Shown piece by piece: positions 26,350-32,239 of a stretch of 32,239 nucleotides of DNA. Position 1 is the stretch's first letter, and each line of letters begins with the position of its first letter. A program made the position numbers and the translations under genes. This DNA comes from Sporolactobacillus laevolacticus DSM 442 (GTDB lineage: Bacteria; Bacillota; Bacilli; Bacillales; Sporolactobacillaceae): NCBI RefSeq assembly GCF_000497245.1, contig NZ_AWTC01000016.1, positions 62,241 to 94,479 of the forward strand. The letters are read 5' to 3'. Below the pieces are notes generated by a model. The model saw only the letters and a list, made by a program, of their open reading frames with translations, was not told the origin of the DNA and made no database searches.

Positions 26350-27864
26350 ATGGATATTATTGCTCAGATCGACAAGTGGGCGGAACAGGTACCTGACCGG
26401 TTATGTTATGTTCATCGAGACCATCAACTCACCTTTGGCGAACTGAAGAAACGATCTGACGCCATCGCTTGCTGGATTCAAGATCAACTAGGAGATGATC
26501 GGACACCGCTCATTATTCATGGCCATATGAATCCGATCATGCCGGTGCTGTTCCTCGCTTGCGCTAAGTCCGGTCACGCTTATATACCTGTGGATCAATC
26601 CGTTCCCGCAGAAAGAATTGGTTTAATTGCGGCCAGTTCCAAAGCGAAGCTCGTGTTCAGCGACTGCCCGGACCTGCTGCCTTCACTAGATGCAAAAGTA
26701 ATTAAAACGAATCAGTTGGATGCATGCATTCAGAATGTTGATGATCGTCTACTCGACAGAAGCCATGCAGTCCGCGGCGAGGATATCTTCTACATCATTT
26801 ATACATCGGGAAGCACCGGTAAACCGAAAGGTGTTCAAATACCTTGCCGCGCGTTAAGCAGTTTCACGAGCTGGATGCTGGCGGATTTTGATATTCACGA
26901 GGGGCTTACTTTTATGAACCAAGCACCCTTTTCGTTCGATCTGTCCGTCATGGATCTCTATCCGTCGCTCACATCCGGGGGTACTTTGTGGGCGATTGAT
27001 AAAGAGATGATTGCTCGTCCAAAAGACCTGTTCACTTCTCTTGCTCAATCCGGTATCAACATCTGGACGTCCACGCCATCCTTTGCGGAGATGTGCCTGA
27101 TGGAACCCACTTTCTCGAATGACATGCTTCCAGATCTCAGCACTTTCCTGTTTTGTGGTGAGACGCTGCCGCCAACTGTTGCCGCTCGCCTACAGATGCG
27201 CTTTCCGCAGGCCAAAATTATAAATACCTATGGACCGACGGAGACAACGGTAGCCGTGACAAGCGTTCACATCACTCAAGAAATGATGAACTCTGGCAAT
27301 TCTTTTCCCGTAGGCCGCTGCAAGCCGGATGGCCGAATCCTGATTATCGGCGATGATGGTGTGCCCATGCCTGATGGTGAAAAAGGAGAAATTGTTATTT
27401 GCGGAGCTAGTGTTGGTAAGGGCTATCTTGGCGAACCAGAGAAAACAGCTGCCGCATTTAGCATGATTAATGGTATGCCAGCCTACCATACTCGAGATAT
27501 CGGCATGTTGAAGAACGGCATGCTTTATTATTACGGGCGAATGGATCATCAGATTAAACTTCATGGGTTCAGAATGGAATTAGATGAAATCGAGCATGTG
27601 CTTGCGTCATGCCATTATGTCAAACAGGGTATTGTCGTCCCAGTAAAGTCAGGTGATCGTTACGATCATTTGATTGCTGTTGTTGTTCCTGGGGAAAACC
27701 CGTTTGACTCGTCATTTCAATTATCATCAGCCCTGCGAAAAGAACTGTCTCGCGTACTGCCTGATTATATGGTACCAAGAAAGTTCATCTATCAATCTTC
27801 GCTCGCAATGACTGCCAATGGAAAGATTGATCGAAAAGCGCCGCTGAAAGAGGCTGCTCAATGA
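26350..27864 (+). CDS. dltA: D-alanine--D-alanyl carrier protein ligase
   Basis: This 504-residue cytosolic adenylation enzyme activates D-alanine with ATP and loads it onto the DltC phosphopantetheine arm. ANL-superfamily motifs are the phosphate loop YTSGSTGKPKG (151-161), NTYGPTETT, YHTRDIG, GRMDHQIKLHGFRMELDEIE and the catalytic Lys492 in NGKIDRKAPL. AGGAGGGG lies about 7 bases before the ATG. The end overlaps dltB by 4 bases. Confidence 0.97.
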   Translation: MDIIAQIDKWAEQVPDRLCYVHRDHQLTFGELKKRSDAIACWIQDQLGDDRTPLIIHGHMNPIMPVLFLACAKSGHAYIPVDQSVPAERIGLIAASSKAKLVFSDCPDLLPSLDAKVIKTNQLDACIQNVDDRLLDRSHAVRGEDIFYIIYTSGSTGKPKGVQIPCRALSSFTSWMLADFDIHEGLTFMNQAPFSFDLSVMDLYPSLTSGGTLWAIDKEMIARPKDLFTSLAQSGINIWTSTPSFAEMCLMEPTFSNDMLPDLSTFLFCGETLPPTVAARLQMRFPQAKIINTYGPTETTVAVTSVHITQEMMNSGNSFPVGRCKPDGRILIIGDDGVPMPDGEKGEIVICGASVGKGYLGEPEKTAAAFSMINGMPAYHTRDIGMLKNGMLYYYGRMDHQIKLHGFRMELDEIEHVLASCHYVKQGIVVPVKSGDRYDHLIAVVVPGENPFDSSFQLSSALRKELSRVLPDYMVPRKFIYQSSLAMTANGKIDRKAPLKEAAQ

Positions 27865-29036
27865 TTTCTTTTATCCCATATGCTTCTTTCCAATTTTTTA
27901 CCTTAATCGCTTTTCTGCTTGCACCAATCATTATTCTAGGCCTAATGGGCATGCGGAATACGCTTTATAACGATTGCGTGGCCATCCTGATGACCTTTCT
28001 CATTTTCGCGGCACAGCCAGAACAGCTTATTTCTATTCTGCTGTTTATCATTTGGCAAGCCGTGTTGATTAAAGGTTATTTGGCAATAAGAACAAAAAAC
28101 AATAATAGCGCGTGCTTTTATATTGCAATCGTACTTGCAATCATCCCGCTGTTTCTTGTCAAGCTGTCTGCTGATGTTCCGGCATTAAATTTTATTGGCT
28201 TTCTCGGGATTTCCTATGTATCTTTTAAATCTATTCAAATGATCATGGACATACGTGACGGTTTGCTGAAAGAGATACCGTTGATCCAGTATTTTCGATT
28301 CATCGTTTTTTTCCCAACGATTTCATCCGGACCAATCGACCGTTACAGACGTTTCAGGGAAGATACGAGTAAAATTCCGACATCAGTAGAGTATCGGACA
28401 CTGCTCTATCAAGGACTGAACAAAATTTTTCTCGGCTTTCTCTACAAATACATCATTGGCTATCTGATCCACAAATACTGGATGGGGTCACCAATGCTGC
28501 TGCCGGATACGCTCTCAAGTATTTGGCTCTACATGTACGGATATAGTATGTACCTGTTTTTCGATTTTGCGGGCTACAGCAACTTCGCGATTGGGGTCAG
28601 TTACTTGATGGGCGTGCGTACACCGGAGAACTTCAACAAGCCGTTCATCAGCCGCAACATCAAAGACTTCTGGAACCGCTGGCACATGACCTTGTCCTTT
28701 TGGTTCCGTGACTATATTTACATGCGTTTCGTCTATACCGCTGTAAAAAAGAAATGGTTAAAAAATCGATACTTGATTTCCGATATCGGCCTGACGCTGA
28801 ACTTTTTAGTGATGGGCTTCTGGCATGGATTCATGCTGCAGTACATCATTTATGGAATCTATCATGCCACAGCTTTTATTCTGTTTGATAAGTTTGAGCG
28901 GTTTAATAAAAAGCATCCATTCTGGCCGAAAGATAATAAATGGATGCATGCACTCTCTGTCGTCATCACGTTTCATGTCATCTGTTTCAGCTTCCTTATT
29001 TTTTCAGGAAGGCTGGACTTTCTGTGGCAGAGGTAA
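27861..29036 (+). CDS. dltB: D-alanyl transfer protein DltB (MBOAT family)
   Basis: The 391-residue polytopic membrane acyltransferase passes D-alanine from DltC across the membrane. MBOAT features are SSGPIDRYRRF (155-165), the DFAGYSNFAIGVSYLMG region, H275 in FWNRWHMTLSFW, and the invariant His322 in MGFWHGF. Its start ATGA overlaps the dltA stop. The gap to dltC is 75 bases, with no terminator seen. Confidence 0.97.
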   Translation: MISFIPYASFQFFTLIAFLLAPIIILGLMGMRNTLYNDCVAILMTFLIFAAQPEQLISILLFIIWQAVLIKGYLAIRTKNNNSACFYIAIVLAIIPLFLVKLSADVPALNFIGFLGISYVSFKSIQMIMDIRDGLLKEIPLIQYFRFIVFFPTISSGPIDRYRRFREDTSKIPTSVEYRTLLYQGLNKIFLGFLYKYIIGYLIHKYWMGSPMLLPDTLSSIWLYMYGYSMYLFFDFAGYSNFAIGVSYLMGVRTPENFNKPFISRNIKDFWNRWHMTLSFWFRDYIYMRFVYTAVKKKWLKNRYLISDIGLTLNFLVMGFWHGFMLQYIIYGIYHATAFILFDKFERFNKKHPFWPKDNKWMHALSVVITFHVICFSFLIFSGRLDFLWQR

Positions 29037-29111
29037 TCACTGATGAATTTAATCGATAATACAGAGATAGCCAATTAAAAATAAATCAACTATAAAATCG
29101 GGGGTTTTACA

Positions 29112-29363
29112 ATGGCAGAAGTTACTCAGGACTTTAAAGACAAGGTGCTTACAATACTCGCTGAAGTTTGCGAATCTGATGAAATCAAAAAAAATCCGGA
29201 TCTTCAATTGTTTGATGAAGGTCTGCTTGACTCATTTGCTACGATCTCGCTTGTCGTCGAATTCGAGCAACAACTGGAGATCTCAGTGCCGATCTCAGAT
29301 TTTAATAGAGAAGAATGGGCAACGCCAAATATGATTGTGAATCAGTTGGCTGAACGAAAATGA
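29112..29363 (+). CDS. dltC: D-alanyl carrier protein
   Basis: This 83-residue acyl-carrier-type protein carries D-alanine on a 4'-phosphopantetheine attached to Ser41 in the motif [11 protein letters not shown]. It is acidic and helical, the usual size. GGGGG lies about 7 bases upstream of the ATG. The stop overlaps the start of dltD by 4 bases. Confidence 0.97.
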   Translation: MAEVTQDFKDKVLTILAEVCESDEIKKNPDLQLFDEGLLDSFATISLVVEFEQQLEISVPISDFNREEWATPNMIVNQLAERK

Positions 29364-30547
29364 AATGGCTTCGATTCGGACCGATGCTCCTCGCGGTCGT
29401 CATTGTCTGCACGCTGATTTTCATGCCTGCCGATCTTGAACGAGCGGCCATTAGCAGCAATAATATGAAGGAAGCAGCGGCTAGTCTTGACCCGCACGTT
29501 TTTCAAGGGATGCTGATGCAACAGAAAATGTTGAAAAATGAACAGTACCTCCCAATCTATGGTTCATCTGAACTGTACCGATTGGATAAATACCATCCAA
29601 CCAATTACTTTAAAGTACAGCCGGATGGATTTACGCCGTTTCTAATCGGACGCGGCGGCATGTATTCTCTCGTTCATTTTCTGAACTTTGCATCCACCGC
29701 CAATCAGTTGAAAGGGAAAAAAATTGTGTTCATCCTTTCTCCCGAATGGTTTACAAAAACGGGATTGGATCCCCTTCATTTTAAGCCGAATTTTTCCAGG
29801 GAGCAGGCGTACAACCTTGTTTTCAGCAATTCGATCAGCCCGAAGCTCAAACAGAAAGCGGCTCGCCGGCTTGTTCAATTCAGTTTTATCCGCAATGATG
29901 GAACCTTGGGCCGGCTTTTGGAGGATGTCGCCTACCCTGGGCGAAGGCAGCCGGCACTCAGGCTTGCCGACGAACTTAAGGGACAGATGACCTATAAAAT
30001 CCTTACGCTACACGATCTTGTTGACATGCATTTTATTCGTCCTGGATATAAAAAATCACAATACCAGAAACCGGACAGACAGCTAAGCAAGGATAACTGG
30101 AATCAGTTAACCCTTTCGGCTAAGAAAACAGCAATTCATGATACCGGTTCAAATCGCTTTCACATTGATACATCGCTCTATAAAAAATCCATACAGCATC
30201 ATCTGAACACGTTCAGAGGCTACCGTAAAAACGAAAGTTATGCCCAGTCGCCTGAATACAGTGATTTTCAGCTTGTGCTTGATCTGTTAAAGGAAGAGCA
30301 TGTTCACGCCTTATTCATTTCCGTACCATTCAATGGGCGCTGGTATGATTACGCCGGCGTGCCGAAGCAGCGGCGTGAAGTTTGTTACAAAAAAATTGCG
30401 GATGAAGTCCGAAAAAACGGATTTCAGCTAGCTGATTTTACCCGTTTTGACAGCAAACCTTTCTTTTTACAGGACACGATGCATATTGGACCTATGGGGT
30501 GGGTTTATATTGATCGCTCAATTAAAACGTTCTTTGATCGCAGCTAA
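29360..30547 (+). CDS. dltD: DltD, D-alanyl transfer thioesterase/transferase
   Basis: The 395-residue protein has one N-terminal membrane helix (about 7-24) and an extracellular SGNH-hydrolase-like domain. The nucleophile Ser70 lies in [10 protein letters not shown] and the C-terminal Asp/His pair in [14 protein letters not shown]. It completes D-alanine transfer to lipoteichoic acid. It is the last gene of the operon and is followed by a strong bidirectional hairpin. Confidence 0.96.
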   Translation: MKWLRFGPMLLAVVIVCTLIFMPADLERAAISSNNMKEAAASLDPHVFQGMLMQQKMLKNEQYLPIYGSSELYRLDKYHPTNYFKVQPDGFTPFLIGRGGMYSLVHFLNFASTANQLKGKKIVFILSPEWFTKTGLDPLHFKPNFSREQAYNLVFSNSISPKLKQKAARRLVQFSFIRNDGTLGRLLEDVAYPGRRQPALRLADELKGQMTYKILTLHDLVDMHFIRPGYKKSQYQKPDRQLSKDNWNQLTLSAKKTAIHDTGSNRFHIDTSLYKKSIQHHLNTFRGYRKNESYAQSPEYSDFQLVLDLLKEEHVHALFISVPFNGRWYDYAGVPKQRREVCYKKIADEVRKNGFQLADFTRFDSKPFFLQDTMHIGPMGWVYIDRSIKTFFDRS

Positions 30548-30582
30548 TCTCTGAATGAGCTATGCTGATAAAGTTTTATAAA

Positions 30583-30643
30583 GGTCGCCAACTGAGAAAA
30601 CTCGGCTTTTTAATGCCGAGTTTTCTCAGTGCCTTGGGCGACC
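30583..30643. terminator. Bidirectional terminator after dltD with an outer second stem
   Basis: There is a perfect 16-base stem (30591-30606 with 30615-30630) with A4 and T4 tracts inside it. An outer 7-base stem, GGTCGCC (30583-30589) with GGCGACC (30637-30643), encloses it. It can end dltD on the plus strand and the TcaA-like gene on the minus strand. The outer stem is unusual for a terminator and could belong to the neighbouring insertion-sequence remnant. Confidence 0.8.
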
Positions 30644-30644
30644 A

Positions 30645-30783
30645 AACTGCTAAAAAAACATTTATAGAGGCTTGGAACAAGCCGTGGTAAAAGAGTTGTT
30701 ACCTCTACTTTTGCGTCTTTGGACATAAAAGCAGGTATGCAATGTTCCCAGAAGCTCGGTACTTTAGTGCCGATGTAGTTCAC
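30645..30783 (+). mobile_element. Orphan right end of an IS200/IS605-type tnpB element, with omegaRNA-like hairpins
   Basis: The terminal block has the shape typical of tnpB-element right ends: GAAG, then hairpin TCGGTAC-TTTA-GTGCCGA (30756-30773), then GTAGTTCAC (30775-30783). Upstream are a perfect hairpin GGCTTG-GAA-CAAGCC (30669-30683) and AGAG.TTGTTAC.CTCT. In intact elements this region encodes the 3' end of the omegaRNA, and the bases after TTCAC act as guide. No tnpB or tnpA coding sequence remains. The left boundary is unclear. The identification rests on motif memory, not a search. Confidence 0.65.
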
Positions 30784-31901
30784 AGATGCGTACCTCCATT
30801 TGCGCTCCAAGTCTGAATCACGGGATCGGGATTCTTGATCTCCTTTTTCTTTTTCCAATCCGATGCCATATCTTCCGTTATATAATTATCGGAAAAACCG
30901 CTGACCAGCCACTGTTTTTGGTCGCGATCATAAATAAGCCGGTAACTGACGCCTCTTTGATAAGAGGCGTCTTGCATTTGTTTATCTTTTTTCAACTGAT
31001 ACCCATACTTGTAGGAAATAACCGTGTCGACAGTGGCATCCCAATGATCGCCATAATAGGTTAAAGTCAGACTGTCCATATCCACAAACATTCCTAAATA
31101 AGCGGACTGCACCTTTTCTAGTTTCGACTTCAGTTTATCAAATTCTTCTCTTTTCATTGCCGACTGGCTCTCTCTAAATGTTTCAGTCGCTGATGGGAGC
31201 TTCCCCGGATCATATTCTGAAGTTTCCCACACGGAGACTTCCTGATTAAACTGATCAATTCTCTCGATTACTTGTTTTTGAATCGCAGAAGAATGCGCCA
31301 TCCATGTTTCCGAATCCACATCAAGAGATACCTGCCTATCCCAAACGGAAAGCGTATCTTTTTTAATAAAAATACCGAGATCATTCGTTAATTGTTCCTG
31401 AACTGTATATTTCCCGGGGAGAATCGGCCCGTAGCTATTTCCCGTTCTTGGTACATTGCGTTGATTGGCACTCATCGCCAACACTTCACCATCACGCAGT
31501 CCGGAGATAACGATTTTCTGAGTACGAAGCTTCAACTTGTAGGCTTTAAAGAACAAAAAATGTCTGCCTGTTTGAGAGAGGCTCAAGACGCCTTCCGAAT
31601 TCGGCGTTTTCCCTTTAATCTCCTTCTCCAAATCACGTTTGACCTCATTGAATGCCTCATGGTGTGTCAGCAAGTAATCCAACAATGCCTTGGTCGAGGA
31701 GTTACTGATCTTCACCTTTTTGTTGTCGGAAATCAACAGCTTCTTTAATTGAGCCGTGTCGTTTTCCCTAACCGCAGACTCAAAAGTAACAAGCAGATGT
31801 CCGGGAGAAGACATTTTATAGCCAAAATCAGCAAGAATAAGAAGCCCGAAAAGCAAAAGTATGCCTGCGATGATTGTCATGCTGCGTCTGTCCAGTCGCA
31901 T
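30780..31901 (-). CDS. TcaA/YvbJ-like membrane-anchored protein, stop codon supplied by the adjacent mobile element
   Basis: I start it at ATG 31901 because GGAAGGGGAAG lies about 8 bases upstream; the open frame runs 21 codons further back without a ribosome site. The 373-residue protein has one N-terminal helix (about 8-26) and a long extracellular part. Segments resembling TcaA domains are visible: SSPGHLLVTFESAVRENDTAQLKKLL after the helix and YGPILPGKYTVQEQL in the middle, with a lysine-rich C-terminal NTF2-like region. The zinc ribbon at the N-terminus of many relatives is absent. TcaA-type proteins act in envelope homeostasis and glycopeptide response. The TGA at 30782-30780 lies in the terminal GTTCAC of the mobile-element end, so the original C-terminus may differ. 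Confidence 0.65.
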   Translation of the reverse strand: MRLDRRSMTIIAGILLLFGLLILADFGYKMSSPGHLLVTFESAVRENDTAQLKKLLISDNKKVKISNSSTKALLDYLLTHHEAFNEVKRDLEKEIKGKTPNSEGVLSLSQTGRHFLFFKAYKLKLRTQKIVISGLRDGEVLAMSANQRNVPRTGNSYGPILPGKYTVQEQLTNDLGIFIKKDTLSVWDRQVSLDVDSETWMAHSSAIQKQVIERIDQFNQEVSVWETSEYDPGKLPSATETFRESQSAMKREEFDKLKSKLEKVQSAYLGMFVDMDSLTLTYYGDHWDATVDTVISYKYGYQLKKDKQMQDASYQRGVSYRLIYDRDQKQWLVSGFSDNYITEDMASDWKKKKEIKNPDPVIQTWSANGGTHL

Positions 31902-32137
31902 CGTTTTCACTTCCCCTTCCATATCTGCCCATTTTATTCGGCGCTCGCCAATTGAGACACACAAAATTTGTCCGTAATTAACTATATGTTTATGATTCAG
32001 TTACCTTTCTAAAGCAAGTAGGGCTGAGATTTTTATGATCCAACTTTAATCTCCTGACATTGAAAAAGGACAAACTGATCTATTCTATTTCCGATTTCAG
32101 CTGCATAGAACCCATCGTAGACTTTCAGGTCAATAAA
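31902..32137. other. Intergenic stretch with no firm feature
   Basis: This is AT-rich DNA upstream of the TcaA-like gene. A possible minus-strand promoter (TTGCTT, 17 bases, CATAAA near 31995-32023) is too weak to call. No gene or terminator is supported. Confidence 0.4.
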
Positions 32138-32239
32138 GGAGTCTGTTCAAAAAGGAGGACAAAAAGGGCCGAGGTCAGGCAGAACGCCACGTCCTGTGGC
32201 ATGCCTGACACTAGCACGTCCTGTGCGTCGAAGATCAAG
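32138..32239. repeat. Dispersed repeat copy with paired identical-loop hairpins (runs off the window)
   Basis: 32138-32173 matches, in reverse complement, the T-rich end blocks of the repeats at 18379-18405 and 18512-18534. CGAAGATCAAG at the window end matches the CTTGATCTTC of 18362-18371. Between them, GTCAGGCA (32174-32181) pairs with TGCCTGAC (32202-32209) and encloses hairpin GCCAC-GTCCT-GTGGC (32186-32200). A second hairpin, GCAC-GTCCT-GTGC (32214-32226), follows. No coding potential is seen. Confidence 0.7.

Noticed and set aside
30610-30858. 82-residue minus-strand open frame across the insertion-sequence remnant
   Set aside because: It runs through the terminator and the structured right end and overlaps the TcaA-like gene; no ribosome site or family match.

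Overview
The window looks like chromosome from a low-to-mid GC Bacillales bacterium, probably near Sporolactobacillaceae/Bacillaceae. The evidence is a Bacillus-type purine operon in the order purEKBCSQLFMNHD, a NETI-protein gene (yebG) and a pbuG permease just upstream of it, a dltXABCD operon, A+T-rich sigma-A promoters with strong AGGAGG-type ribosome sites, and frequent GTG/TTG starts. The genus is inferred, not proven.

Layout. 1-110 holds a GC-rich foldable element that resembles a dispersed Bacillaceae repeat. 176-1295 is an L-lactate dehydrogenase-family gene with its own promoter and terminator. 1334-3656 is a divergent pair, an EamA/DMT exporter and a MocR-type (GntR-aminotransferase) regulator, with an inverted repeat CGGTACA/TGTACCG across the two facing promoters. 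3759-5364 is a small ABC transporter operon that converges on the purine operon at a bidirectional terminator. 5472-18233 is the complete 12-gene de novo IMP pathway on the minus strand, mostly with overlapping genes. Its control region (18549-18815) has paired PurR boxes, a TTGACA-N18-TATGAT promoter, a guanine-type purine riboswitch aptamer and a terminator. About 300 bases of degenerate tandem repeats lie between that terminator and purE.

18806-21312 carries yebG, a small two-helix membrane protein, a tract of four 21-base repeats, and pbuG (guanine/hypoxanthine permease). pbuG has PurR boxes but no recognisable purine aptamer; a weak terminator-like hairpin lies in its roughly 210-base leader. 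21326-24639 (minus) encodes a lipoprotein, an OmpR-type response regulator and a HAMP histidine kinase in one probable operon. It is divergent from 25003-30547, which encodes a beta-lactamase-fold serine hydrolase followed one base later by dltX, dltA, dltB, dltC and dltD, the machinery that puts D-alanine on teichoic acids. The hydrolase is a candidate D-alanyl-teichoic acid esterase, and the divergent two-component system is a candidate envelope-stress regulator of dlt.

After a long bidirectional hairpin, 30645-30783 looks like the orphan right end of an IS200/IS605-type tnpB element, including an omegaRNA-like 3' hairpin and the terminal GTAGTTCAC. This end supplies the stop codon of a TcaA/YvbJ-like membrane protein gene (30780-31901). 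The window closes in another copy of the dispersed repeat family seen upstream of purE, here carrying two hairpins with the same apical loop.

Most of the window is conserved housekeeping. The points most worth following are the repeat insertion inside the pur leader, the hydrolase-plus-dlt operon with its divergent sensor system, the orphan omegaRNA-like insertion-sequence end, and the aptamer-less attenuator-like pbuG leader.
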